Origin: an uncultured Eggerthellaceae bacterium
Lineage (GTDB): Bacteria; Actinomycetota; Coriobacteriia; Coriobacteriales; Eggerthellaceae
DNA: 64,000 bases
Assembly (NCBI GenBank): GCA_910580205.1
Contig: CAJTVP010000005.1
Coordinates: 1 to 64,000 of the forward strand
Reading direction: 5' to 3'
Shown here: positions 27,760 to 36,202 of the stretch, piece by piece
How positions within the stretch are numbered: position 1 is the stretch's first letter
Layout: each line of letters begins with the position of its first letter
The notes under the pieces: generated by a model
What the model saw: only the letters and a program-made list of their open reading frames with translations
What the model was told of the DNA's origin: nothing
Databases searched by the model: none
Program-made: the position numbers and the translations under genes

Positions 27760-29622
27760 ATGGACTTCCGCTTGTCGAAGAGAACCGTCTGGCTTCTCAT
27801 CTATGACATCCTGGCCACCTATGCGGCCTATTGGCTGGGCTCCGTGCTCACCAACGTGGTGGACGAAGTGTTCGTGAACAATGAGATCTATTTCGTCATC
27901 GGGATCCTGGCCCTCATCAACATCCTCAGCATGGCGTGCTTCCGCCTCTATAACAATCTCTGGGAATACGCCAGCATCCATGAAGCGCTCCAGATCGTCT
28001 TCTCCGTCTTTTTGAGCACGTTCGTAGGCGCGGTCTTCCTCTGGATCATCGACGTGCGCCTGCCCATCCGCGTGTATTTCGCCGCGGCCATCCTGCTCGT
28101 CTTCCTAGACGGCGGGATGCGCATGGTCTGGCGCGTCACCTACAAGAACCGCGGGATGATCGCGAAGAAAGAAGCGCCTCTGACGCGGCCGCGCACGCTC
28201 ATCGTGGGCGCGGGGGAAACCGGCGCGCTCACCATCTCCCGGATGCAGGCTCACGACCCCAACATGCCCGGCATCCCCATCATCGCCACGGATGATGATC
28301 CGGCGAAGCGCAAGCTGCGCGTCCATGGGGTGCGCGTGGCGGGCGGAAGCGAAGACATCCCGGACCTGGTGGAGCGCTACGGCTTGGAGCAGATCGTGGT
28401 GGCCATCCCATCCGCCACCGCCGAAGAGCAGCGCGCCATCTACTCCATCTGCATAGAGACGAACTGCCAGCTGAAAACGCTCCCGAACATCCGCGACTTG
28501 CGCATCGATGAGATCGGCGATGTCAGCCTGCGCGACGTTGACGTGACCGACTTGTTGGGCCGCGAGGAGATCAAGCTGGACACCCGCATCGCCTCCAGCT
28601 ACATCTCCGGCAAGACGGTGCTCGTGACCGGCGGCGGCGGTTCCATCGGCAGCGAGCTCTCCCGTCAGCTGGCGAAAGTGGCGCCGCACCACATCATCCT
28701 GTTCGACATGTATGAGAACGACGCCTACATGCTCCAGCAGGAGCTTCTGCGCGAATACTCGGACATAGAGGTGACCGTGGAGATCGGGAACGTCTGCGAC
28801 GCCGACCGCGTGCGGGAGATCTTCAATGCCTACCATCCCCACGTGGTGTTCCACGCGGCAGCCCACAAGCACGTGCCCCTCATGGAGCAATGCCCCCGCG
28901 AAGCCGTGCAGAACAACGTCTTCGGCACATTGAACGTGGTGCGCGAAGCGGTGGCGCAGGATGTGGAGCGGTTCATCTTCATCTCCACGGACAAAGCCGT
29001 GAATCCCACCAGCGTCATGGGCGCCACCAAGCGCATGGGCGAGATGATCATCCAGTACTACGCCCACGCCTCCAACGTCGTCTTCTCTGCCGTGCGCTTC
29101 GGCAACGTCCTGGGCTCCAACGGCAGCGTGATTCCCGTGTTCAAGCGTCAGATCATGTCCGGCGGCCCGGTCACCATCACGCACCCGGAGATCGAGCGCT
29201 TCTTCATGACCATCCCGGAAGCGGTGCGGCTGGTCATCCAAGCGGGCGGTATGGCGAAGGGCGGAGAGATATTCATCCTGGATATGGGCGAGCCTGTGCG
29301 CATCCTGGATTTGGCGCGCAATCTCATCCGGCTGTCCGGCGCGAACGTGGAGATAGAGTTCATCGGCCTGCGCGAAGGCGAGAAGCTCTTCGAGGAGCTG
29401 CTGATGGACCAGGAGAACACGACGCCCACGAAGAACAAATCCATCATGATCGCCATCGGGGAAGAGATCAGCTACGAGGAAGTGGCGAAGCGGATCGAGC
29501 AGCTGGAGCGCGCCATGGAGGACGACGGCGCGAACATGATCTCATGCCTTGAGAGCACCGTGGAGACGTACCACTACACCACGCATAAGGAGCTTCACGC
29601 TTCGCCTTCCTCTTCCGCGTAG
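27760..29622 (+). CDS. Membrane-bound UDP-GlcNAc 4,6-dehydratase, PglF/CapD type
   Basis: A 620-residue enzyme with four N-terminal membrane helices, a first Rossmann-like region (LIVGAGETGALTI) and a second NAD domain with VLVTGGGGSIGSEL near residue 287. The SDR catalytic region reads STDKAVNPTSVMGATKR: Met replaces the usual Tyr of YxxxK, as in inverting and PglF-type dehydratases. It should convert UDP-GlcNAc to the 4-keto-6-deoxy sugar used by a PglE-type aminotransferase such as the one encoded at 30.2-31.5 kb. Its end overlaps the facing sugar transferase gene by 28 bp. Confidence 0.92.
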   Translation: MDFRLSKRTVWLLIYDILATYAAYWLGSVLTNVVDEVFVNNEIYFVIGILALINILSMACFRLYNNLWEYASIHEALQIVFSVFLSTFVGAVFLWIIDVRLPIRVYFAAAILLVFLDGGMRMVWRVTYKNRGMIAKKEAPLTRPRTLIVGAGETGALTISRMQAHDPNMPGIPIIATDDDPAKRKLRVHGVRVAGGSEDIPDLVERYGLEQIVVAIPSATAEEQRAIYSICIETNCQLKTLPNIRDLRIDEIGDVSLRDVDVTDLLGREEIKLDTRIASSYISGKTVLVTGGGGSIGSELSRQLAKVAPHHIILFDMYENDAYMLQQELLREYSDIEVTVEIGNVCDADRVREIFNAYHPHVVFHAAAHKHVPLMEQCPREAVQNNVFGTLNVVREAVAQDVERFIFISTDKAVNPTSVMGATKRMGEMIIQYYAHASNVVFSAVRFGNVLGSNGSVIPVFKRQIMSGGPVTITHPEIERFFMTIPEAVRLVIQAGGMAKGGEIFILDMGEPVRILDLARNLIRLSGANVEIEFIGLREGEKLFEELLMDQENTTPTKNKSIMIAIGEEISYEEVAKRIEQLERAMEDDGANMISCLESTVETYHYTTHKELHASPSSSA

Positions 29623-30227
29623 ATCCCGTCTTGGCCGAACACCACGGCGAAGGTGCGGAAGAATATCTTCACGTCCAACGGGAACGACACGTGATGCACG
29701 TAAAAGTGATCCAGCGCCAGCCGGTCATGCCACGGCAGCGAATTGCGCCCGTAGACGGCGGCGTATCCGGTGATGCCGGGCTTCACGAGGAGCTTCTGCC
29801 CCTCTTCTCCCTGATAGAGCTCCACTTCGCGATCCAAATCCGGCCGAGGTCCGATGAGCGCCATGTCGCCTTTGAGCACGTTGAAGATCTGCGGCAGCTC
29901 GTCCAGGCTGGTCTTGCGCATGAGCGTGCCCACACGGGTCATCCGAGGGTCGTCCGCCGCGCTGTAGGTGGATCCATCCTCCATGACCAGGTCAGGCGCG
30001 TTCACCTTCATGCTGCGCAGCTTGTACATCTTGAACTCTTTGCCGTTCTTGCCCACGCGCGGCGCGTTGTAGAAGATGGGACCTTTATCCTCAAAGTAGA
30101 TCATCGGTCCCAGGATGGCGATGGCCACAGCCACGAAGGGCGTCGCCACCAGCGCGATCAAGAACCCCAGCACGCGCTTGACCACGCGCACGTAGATGGT
30201 GTTCTCTTTCGTCCCCGTCTCTACCAT
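29595..30227 (-). CDS. Undecaprenyl-phosphate sugar-1-phosphate transferase, PglC type
   Basis: A small 210-residue monotopic phosphoglycosyl transferase that moves a sugar-1-phosphate onto undecaprenyl phosphate and starts glycan assembly. It has one N-terminal membrane segment, then RVGKNGKEFKMYKLRSM, the catalytic region KTSLDELPQIFNVLKGDMAL, GPRPDLDREVELY and PGITGYAAVYGRNSLPW. The size matches PglC/WecP-like short forms without extra helices. It follows the DegT gene by nine bases. Confidence 0.92.
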   Translation of the reverse strand: MVETGTKENTIYVRVVKRVLGFLIALVATPFVAVAIAILGPMIYFEDKGPIFYNAPRVGKNGKEFKMYKLRSMKVNAPDLVMEDGSTYSAADDPRMTRVGTLMRKTSLDELPQIFNVLKGDMALIGPRPDLDREVELYQGEEGQKLLVKPGITGYAAVYGRNSLPWHDRLALDHFYVHHVSFPLDVKIFFRTFAVVFGQDGIYAEEEGEA

Positions 30228-30236
30228 GGTGCGCCG

Positions 30237-31499
30237 TCAGCTCCCGTTCTCTGACACCGCAGCGAAGGCCTCGTGGACCGCATCCACCACGTAAGCCACA
30301 TCCTCGTCCGAAAGGCAGGTGTGCAGCGGCAACGTGACCTCGTTCTCATACTGGGCGAAGGCGTTCGGGAAATCGTGGATGGAGAAGCCCAGATCCTTGT
30401 AAGCGGTCAACAGCGGGAGGGGCTTGTAGTGGACGTTCGATGCCACGCCGCGCGCTGCCAACGCCTCGATGAAGGCATTGCGGAACGCCTCCCCTTCGCC
30501 GGCTAGCCGCGCGATCAGAAGATGGGCGCTCGAACGGTAGGGCTGCCCGTCCTCATCCACGCCTTCATGAGCCATGATCTCCAGCGGCAGATCAGCCAAC
30601 CCCGCTTCATAGGCGGCCACGATCTCATGGCGTCGCGCCAAGAGCGATTCATAGCGCGCCAGCTGGGAGAGGCCCAGAGCCGCCTGGATGTCAGTCATGT
30701 TGCACTTGTAGCCGGGGAACGCGATGTCGTACTCCCACGCGCCCACCTTCGTCTTCGCCAGCGCGTCCTTCGTCTGCCCGTGCAGGGAGAGCAGCATGAA
30801 CGTGCGGTAGAGCTCCTCGTCATCGAACAGGCCCCGTCTCCACGTGAGCGCGCCGCCTTCAGCGGTGGTCAGGTTCTTGACCGCGTGGAACGAGAACGCC
30901 GTCATGTCAGCCACGGAACCGGACGGTTCACCGTGGTAGGTGGCCCCGAGCGAATGCGCGCCATCCGCCAGCACGATGGGGCGGCCCAGCTTCTCCTCAG
31001 CACGGGCGGCCTGCTCGTTCTCGCCCGCGGGATGCCAGCGCCCCTCCGCGCCCGCGCGCTTGAGAGCGGCGAAGAGCGCGTCGTAGCCCACCATGCGCCC
31101 GCCCAGATCCACCGGGATGATGGCGCGCGTCTTCGGCGTGATGAGCGTTGAGAGCTGGTCGTAGTCCATCTCGAAGCTGCCAGGGGCGGTGTCGCAAAGC
31201 AGAGGCGTGGCCCCCACGTGGCAGATGCAGGAGCAAGAGGCGGTGTAGGTGTAGGCGCTCGTGATGACCTCGTCCCCCGGCCCGATCCCAAGGGCGCGCA
31301 AGGCGCACTCAAGGGCCATGGTGGCCGATGAGAACGTGGCGCAACCAGCAGCGTGGGCATAAGCGGCAAGCTCCCGCTCCAGCTGCTTCGTGCGCGGACC
31401 CGTGGTGATCCAGCCGCTTTGCAGGACCTCGCACACCGCATCTCTGTCTGCTTGGTTGATGTCGGGCGGCGAGAAGGGGATCGTGCGCTGCGCTGTCAT
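30237..31499 (-). CDS. DegT/DnrJ/EryC1 sugar aminotransferase, PglE-like
   Basis: PLP enzyme of 420 residues that would aminate a 4-keto-6-deoxy sugar. Motifs include the substrate-entry WITTGPRTKQLE, the fold segment EVITSAYTYTASCSC, the PLP-lysine FSFHAVKNLTTAEGGAL, and NMTDIQAALGLSQL. With the PglF- and PglC-like neighbours it points to UDP-4-amino-4,6-dideoxy-GlcNAc. No PglD acetyltransferase is in the window, so the N-acetyl step is either missing or encoded elsewhere. The ATG has AGAGG six bases ahead. Confidence 0.9.
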   Translation of the reverse strand: MTAQRTIPFSPPDINQADRDAVCEVLQSGWITTGPRTKQLERELAAYAHAAGCATFSSATMALECALRALGIGPGDEVITSAYTYTASCSCICHVGATPLLCDTAPGSFEMDYDQLSTLITPKTRAIIPVDLGGRMVGYDALFAALKRAGAEGRWHPAGENEQAARAEEKLGRPIVLADGAHSLGATYHGEPSGSVADMTAFSFHAVKNLTTAEGGALTWRRGLFDDEELYRTFMLLSLHGQTKDALAKTKVGAWEYDIAFPGYKCNMTDIQAALGLSQLARYESLLARRHEIVAAYEAGLADLPLEIMAHEGVDEDGQPYRSSAHLLIARLAGEGEAFRNAFIEALAARGVASNVHYKPLPLLTAYKDLGFSIHDFPNAFAQYENEVTLPLHTCLSDEDVAYVVDAVHEAFAAVSENGS

Positions 31500-31538
31500 G
31501 CCAACCTCTTGTCTCTTCAGGGCTCGTCGGGCGGAAGG

Positions 31539-32789
31539 TCAACGCGCCTGGCTGTCCGCCAAGCGCTCGATGAGCTCCATGATAGCAATATAGGAAGCCG
31601 CGCGGTCGAATTGGCGCTCCGCCACGCTGCGGGCGCGTTTGCCCATGACCGTGCGGGCGGCTTCATCTTCGGAAAGGGCGATGATGGCCGCGGCCAGCTC
31701 CGGAACGTTTTCCGCTTGCACGTTCACGCCGATGCCGTCCGTCTCCACCTTGGCGCGGAACTCCGGGCTGGTACCGGTGTTGATGAGCGGGCGTCCCGCT
31801 GCCAGGTAGTCCCCTATCTTGGTGACGATGCTCTGGGGAGCGGAGGCCACAAGCGAATTGACCAGGATATCCGAAGCGGAAAGCCATGCCGCCATCTCGT
31901 CGTAGGGCACGTACCCCAGGATATCCACGGGCGCAGCCGTTTCTTGGACGAGGCTCTGGAGGCATTCGCGCTCAGGGCCGTCGCCCAAGATCTTCACGCG
32001 CACGTGAGCGTCAGGAAGCTGCTCGTCCGCCAGCACAGCGGCCTTGATGAGGGTATCCAAGTCGTAGCTGGCGCCCAGGGTGCCCGCATAGGTGACCCAG
32101 AGCTCCCCTTCGGGTTTCTGCACCTTCGCAGCGTGGGTGCGCACGCCTTCATCAAAGGCGGCCAGGTCATTGCCCACATAGACCGTGAGCGTTTCCAACG
32201 GTTCCTCGCGGAAGGCGCATGGGTGCTGGGCGTATTCGTCCGAGGTGCCCACCGCAGCGCTGGCCAAGCGGAAGGCTTGGCGGGCATCCCGTGTGAACGA
32301 TGAGAACAGGATGTCGCTCACCACCGGGATGTCGAGCGCCATGCGCATGGCCTCGGGCCAGAGGTCGTTCACATCCACGACGAAGGGGATGCCGTGGGCC
32401 TGAGCCTCTTCGGCGCAGACGCGCGCGACATCATTCGGCGGGATCTCCGCGTAGATGAGATCGTAGGCGCGGGCGTCCCGGGAGAAGGCGCGGTCGAAAT
32501 AGCCGCGCAGGTTCTTAGCCGCTTGTCCGTGGCTCCAGATGCGCACCGGGTCCACGTTCCGCTGATAGCCGGGTTCCGGGATGAAGGTGACGCGGAACGG
32601 GTATGCGTGATAGACCGCACGCTCCGTATCCCGCTGGGCCTTGTCCCAATGCTGGAAGGAGGTGGTGATGAGGTCCACCTCATGCCCGCGCGCGGCCAGC
32701 ATGGACGCGATGGCCAGAAAGCGCGTGTAACCTTTGACCTCATCCCCCAGCTTCACGCCCATCGTGACCACCGCTATGCGCTTGCCCAT
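31539..32789 (-). CDS. Family 4 glycosyltransferase
   Basis: A 416-residue GT-B enzyme. The N-terminal domain begins IAVVTMGVKLGDEVKGYTRF, and the C-terminal donor domain shows VTYAGTLGASYDLDTLIKA, ILGDGPERECLQSLV and the E-rich segment SDILVNSLVASAPQSIVTKIGDYLA. It resembles WbuB-type transferases. The start at 32787-32789 is set by GGAGGGCGGC. It precedes the DegT and PglC-like genes, so the sugar it adds is probably the second in that glycan. Confidence 0.88.
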   Translation of the reverse strand: MGKRIAVVTMGVKLGDEVKGYTRFLAIASMLAARGHEVDLITTSFQHWDKAQRDTERAVYHAYPFRVTFIPEPGYQRNVDPVRIWSHGQAAKNLRGYFDRAFSRDARAYDLIYAEIPPNDVARVCAEEAQAHGIPFVVDVNDLWPEAMRMALDIPVVSDILFSSFTRDARQAFRLASAAVGTSDEYAQHPCAFREEPLETLTVYVGNDLAAFDEGVRTHAAKVQKPEGELWVTYAGTLGASYDLDTLIKAAVLADEQLPDAHVRVKILGDGPERECLQSLVQETAAPVDILGYVPYDEMAAWLSASDILVNSLVASAPQSIVTKIGDYLAAGRPLINTGTSPEFRAKVETDGIGVNVQAENVPELAAAIIALSEDEAARTVMGKRARSVAERQFDRAASYIAIMELIERLADSQAR

Positions 32790-32814
32790 GCCGCCCTCCT
32801 TCCGATTTCCGCTC

Positions 32815-32820
32815 ATTCTA
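32815..32820 (-). promoter_or_regulatory. -10 element of the GT4-DegT-PglC operon
   Basis: TAGAAT on the minus strand, 25 bases before the GT4 ATG. It separates this operon from the long upstream minus-strand run. Confidence 0.4.
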
Positions 32821-32881
32821 CCTGACCGCCGTGCTCTAGGCTGATGGCTCAAACCATGCCATCGAGCTGCTAAAAGAGGCA

Positions 32882-33232
32882 TCAGCCCAGGCTCACGCCC
32901 ACGGAATACAGCACGATCCCGCCGATGATGAGCGCGATGGCCAACACCTTCTTCGCGGTGATCTTCTCATGGAATATCACTGCACCGAACACCATCACAT
33001 AGATGTAGCTCGTAGCCTCGAGCACCGGACCGAATGAAAGCGGCAACACCCGGAACGCGATGATAGGCAGCAGAGATGCGAAAAAGAACAGGATGTACGC
33101 CACGATCACACGGGGGTTCAGATATTCCTTGATGATGCTCTCATGAGGCTTGATGGCTTCCTTCTTGAGCAGCACCTGTGAGACTGCGGAGATGAACACC
33201 CCGAACAAATAGATGAGGACGTAGCCGATCAC
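32882..33232 (-). CDS. Small four-helix EamA/SMR-type membrane protein (ArnE/F-like), first of a pair
   Basis: A 116-residue protein with four predicted membrane helices, a Gln-Val-Leu-Leu-Lys-Lys segment in helix one (VSQVLLKKEA) and LEATSYIYVMVFGAVIFHEKIT, the pattern of drug/metabolite superfamily half-transporters. ArnE/ArnF-type pairs flip undecaprenyl-phosphate sugars. Its GTG overlaps the stop of its sister gene (GTGA), so the two probably form a heterodimer. Confidence 0.78.
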   Translation of the reverse strand: MIGYVLIYLFGVFISAVSQVLLKKEAIKPHESIIKEYLNPRVIVAYILFFFASLLPIIAFRVLPLSFGPVLEATSYIYVMVFGAVIFHEKITAKKVLAIALIIGGIVLYSVGVSLG

Positions 33233-33678
33233 AAGCCCTCACCCACCAATTCATCGTCCGCATCCGGCTCAGTTTTCCCAGGGTCGTCCGCGATGACGAA
33301 CAGCACAACGCCCGCCACCACGAGCACCGCGCCCGCGATCTTCCAAATATTCATGGTCTCGCCGAATAGCAGGATGCCCCAGAGCATCCCCCATAACACC
33401 GTCACGGCCTTGTTCGCGAAAGCCGTGGTGAGCGGCAGATGTTTGATGACCTGCTGCCACGCAAGAGCATAGATTCCCAAAAGGATGATGACGCCCGCAT
33501 AGTATCCCAAGAAAGGAAGGCTCAGGAATTGCTCAGCTGCAGCCATCTTGCCGAAGATGCCCGTCAGCGAATACACGAGCAAGACGATATGGAGCACCAG
33601 AAGAGCCACAACGCGCTTGTCTTTACGCACTGGCTTCTTGCCCTGCACGCTCTTCCCTTCTGCATCTACCGCCATCAT
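33229..33678 (-). CDS. Small EamA/SMR-type membrane protein (ArnE/F-like), second of a pair
   Basis: A 149-residue protein with a basic N-terminal tail, four membrane helices (including LPLTTAFANKAVTVLWGMLW and the family FGETMNIWKIAGAVLVVAGV) and an acidic C-terminus. The ATG at 33676-33678 behind AGGGGGCC is preferred; a GTG at 33708 that overlaps the HAD stop as GTGA is the alternative. It overlaps the following small transporter gene. Confidence 0.76.
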   Translation of the reverse strand: MMAVDAEGKSVQGKKPVRKDKRVVALLVLHIVLLVYSLTGIFGKMAAAEQFLSLPFLGYYAGVIILLGIYALAWQQVIKHLPLTTAFANKAVTVLWGMLWGILLFGETMNIWKIAGAVLVVAGVVLFVIADDPGKTEPDADDELVGEGL

Positions 33679-33704
33679 AGGCCCCCTGCGATCCCTCGCA
33701 GCGC

Positions 33705-34364
33705 TCACAAAGCCGCTATGGCTGATATAAGCCCACTGGGATCATCCACTGCGCGCGCCACGCGCGGATCCGAACGCAATCCAGCCTTGCCCTGTCCCCA
33801 GCTTACCCAGATGCAATCCACGCCCGCACGCGAGGCGGTTTCCAGGTCCGTGGCTCCGTCACCGATATACACAGCATCGGAAGCATCCACTCCGCACTCG
33901 TCACGGATCATATGTACGCCGAATGGGTCCGGTTTGGAGGGGCGGCTGTCATCATATCCTGCGATCATGGCGAAATCCACCGACGGAAACCGAGATGCCA
34001 GCACCTCCTCAGCCAGCGTCTGAGACTTGTTCGTGTTGACCGCGAGCACATATCCCTCCTCAGCCAATTCCGTCAGCACAGCAAGGATGCCTTCATAGGG
34101 CTTGGTATGGCTTTTGTCCGAAGCTGCGTAGATCCTTTTGTAAGCGTTCTTCACCTGGTCGACATTCTCTTCCGTGGCCTCATCAGGCGGGAGCAGACGG
34201 GAGACGATCTGCTCCAGATTGCCGCCAACCGTCGATTGGACGAATGCAAGATCGTGAGTAGGAAATCCGCATTCGCCCAATGCGGCATTGAAGCAGATCG
34301 TCACGTCTTCAAGCGTGTCAAGAAGCGTGCCGTCGCAGTCGAATATGAGCAGCTTTTTAACCAT
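33705..34364 (-). CDS. HAD-family hydrolase, phosphoglycolate-phosphatase-like
   Basis: A 219-residue predicted phosphatase with motif I IFDCDGTLLDTLEDV, motif II LAVNTNKSQTLAE, a conserved Lys in RPSKPDPFGV and motif IV AVYIGDGATDLETASRAG. The cap domain is small and helical. It sits inside the ATP-grasp/aldolase cassette, so it may remove a phosphate from the intermediate made by the neighbouring enzymes; that is an inference from position only. Confidence 0.86.
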   Translation of the reverse strand: MVKKLLIFDCDGTLLDTLEDVTICFNAALGECGFPTHDLAFVQSTVGGNLEQIVSRLLPPDEATEENVDQVKNAYKRIYAASDKSHTKPYEGILAVLTELAEEGYVLAVNTNKSQTLAEEVLASRFPSVDFAMIAGYDDSRPSKPDPFGVHMIRDECGVDASDAVYIGDGATDLETASRAGVDCIWVSWGQGKAGLRSDPRVARAVDDPSGLISAIAAL

Positions 34365-34394
34365 GGAAAGCGTTTCGCCAATCGGCGGCCCAAT

Positions 34395-35186
34395 CTAGGC
34401 GATGTCGGACCCCGCATCCCTCAGACGATCCTGCATCATCTTGAGACGAGACTCGTCTTCTTGAGCCATGCGATCGTAGAACTCGCATTTGTTCCTGAGG
34501 TAAAGCGTCTCGAACTCCATGGCGCGCAGGATGCCTTGACGCAGTTTGTCCTCATCTCCTGTAGCTTTGAACACCACTTTCCGCGTCTCGAAGCGATCAT
34601 TGAGCGGATAGAGCTTCAAGATGAACGGGATGGCGTCAAAGGAGATGCCGCCGCCGAAATTGACCAGGTAACCATGCTCCTTGCAGCGCGTAGCGATATC
34701 CTGCGTGGCCTCGAACACTTTGTCTCCGTTGATCTCTGCACGCGTGAGCCCCATGGAAGAAGACAGGTCCACACGACCGATGGAAACGGTGCTCAAGAAA
34801 CCCTCAGCAGCGCCCAGGATGGCATCAAGGTTCTCATGGCAGGTGATGGTCTCAGCGTTGATGATCCATTCGACGGTGTCCACTTCATCGCCATAGACCT
34901 TGTTGGCGGCCCCTACGAACTTCTTCATGGCGAACGGAGATTCGATCATGGGCGCCATGATGCCCGACGCGCCCAAAAGCCTGCACTGATCAAGGTCGCG
35001 CACCGCCTCGCAGCCGCCGATCTTGATGTAGAGCTTCATATCAGCACGGAAGATGATCTCATTGAGCATGACCAGTTCATCCGTCCGGCTGCCTTCAGCT
35101 TCGAACTCAGCTTTGATGGCGACGACGCCATGCTCGTCTTTCAGCCTTTTGAGAATCTCCAGCATCTGCTTTTCTGTTCTGTTCAC
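34395..35186 (-). CDS. HpcH/HpaI aldolase / citrate-lyase-like family protein
   Basis: A 263-residue TIM-barrel-type protein. It shows LYIKIGGCEAVRDL, the metal-ligand region GIMAPMIESPFAMKKFV, and IGRVDLSSSMGL, the form of the IGxxDLSxSLG motif of HpcH/HpaI aldolases and citrate lyase beta subunits. Such enzymes make or split C-C bonds of pyruvate, oxaloacetate or acetyl-CoA adducts. Finding one in a glycan operon is unusual. The GTG overlaps the end of the GT2 gene (GTGA). The substrate is unknown. Confidence 0.82.
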   Translation of the reverse strand: MNRTEKQMLEILKRLKDEHGVVAIKAEFEAEGSRTDELVMLNEIIFRADMKLYIKIGGCEAVRDLDQCRLLGASGIMAPMIESPFAMKKFVGAANKVYGDEVDTVEWIINAETITCHENLDAILGAAEGFLSTVSIGRVDLSSSMGLTRAEINGDKVFEATQDIATRCKEHGYLVNFGGGISFDAIPFILKLYPLNDRFETRKVVFKATGDEDKLRQGILRAMEFETLYLRNKCEFYDRMAQEDESRLKMMQDRLRDAGSDIA

Positions 35187-36202
35187 TGGGCGCTCCTTTG
35201 AATCGGCTCCCGTTCTGACTGAACGGATTCTTGCAATTCATTATATGGGTTTTGCGGGATGTTGACCGTCTCTTTGATGACGTATTGAGGCGCGTTGTTC
35301 TGGCAAATGTAGATGCGGCCGATGTATTCTCCCAAAAGCCCTTGGAACAAAAGCACGATGCCCACCAAAAAAAGCATAACGGCCATCATGGAACTGTAAC
35401 CCGCCAGCACCTCTGCCGGGTTCAGCAGTTTGCGGATGATGATCACCAAACCGAAGATGAATCCCGCGAAGGCCAAAACGAAACCCAACACCGAAGCGAT
35501 GCGCAGCGGCTTCTCAGAGAACGCGGTGAAGCCGTTCATCCACAGCGATACCAGTTTCCTGAAGCTGTACCCGGATGTTCCCACCTCACGGTCCGCATGG
35601 GTGATGGGCACGTTCGCGATGTTGCGCGTCACGCGGAGCATGAGCCCGTGGACGAACGGATAGGCGTTCTGGTATTTCACGATCTCATCGGCGACGAAAC
35701 GCCTGAACACGCAGTAGCTGTTCAAGTCGATGTCTTTCGGCTTGCCGACCAGCATGGTGGACATCTCCATGGAAAGCTTGCTGCCCAGCCGACGGAACCA
35801 TGAATGCTTTTTGTCAAGATACTTCGCTGACACCAGGTCATAGCCTTCTTCCAGCTTATCCACCAGCTTGAAGACCTCTTCGGGAGGATTCTGCCCATCG
35901 TCATCCAGAGATACGATGATATCCCCGCTGACGTAATTGAATCCGGCCATCAGGGCCGAATGCTGACCAAAGTTCCTTGAGAGCCCGATAGCTTTCACAT
36001 GCGGATCATCATCAGCCAGCACACGGAGCACATCCCACGTGTTGTCCGGAGAGTAATCGTTCACGCAGATGATCTCATAGCGGTACCGTCCATCAGCCTC
36101 CACCACACGCTCTATCCGTTCGACCACATGCCCGATCGTCTGCGATGAGCGGTAACAAGGAATCACGAAGGACAGCATCTTCGGATCGCGTTCACCATCC
36201 AC
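35183..36202 (-). CDS. Polyprenyl-phosphate glycosyltransferase with two C-terminal membrane helices (CsbB/GtrB/ArnC type)
   Basis: A 339-residue family 2 enzyme that loads a sugar onto undecaprenyl phosphate. The catalytic domain has FVIPCYRSSQTIGHVV, VNDYSPDNTWD, SRNFGQHSALMAGF and SLDDDGQNPPEEV. Two long membrane helices follow near residues 225-290, ending in LLGEYIGRIYI. The GTG at 36200-36202 has AAAGGAG seven bases ahead and overlaps the epimerase end by 11 bp. Together with the small transporter pair and YfhO it matches the three-component wall-glycosylation scheme known from Bacillus and Listeria. Confidence 0.9.
   Translation of the reverse strand: MDGERDPKMLSFVIPCYRSSQTIGHVVERIERVVEADGRYRYEIICVNDYSPDNTWDVLRVLADDDPHVKAIGLSRNFGQHSALMAGFNYVSGDIIVSLDDDGQNPPEEVFKLVDKLEEGYDLVSAKYLDKKHSWFRRLGSKLSMEMSTMLVGKPKDIDLNSYCVFRRFVADEIVKYQNAYPFVHGLMLRVTRNIANVPITHADREVGTSGYSFRKLVSLWMNGFTAFSEKPLRIASVLGFVLAFAGFIFGLVIIIRKLLNPAEVLAGYSSMMAVMLFLVGIVLLFQGLLGEYIGRIYICQNNAPQYVIKETVNIPQNPYNELQESVQSEREPIQRSAQ

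Noticed and set aside
28105..29241. 378-codon minus-strand frame opposite the pglF-like gene
   Set aside because: The plus-strand dehydratase is complete with all NAD-site motifs; this frame is its mirror.
32820..32884. Inverted repeat GGCTGATG / CATCAGCC behind the small transporter genes as a terminator
   Set aside because: The loop of about 30 bases, competition with a shorter GATGGC/GCCATC stem and lack of a T-run make it uncertain.
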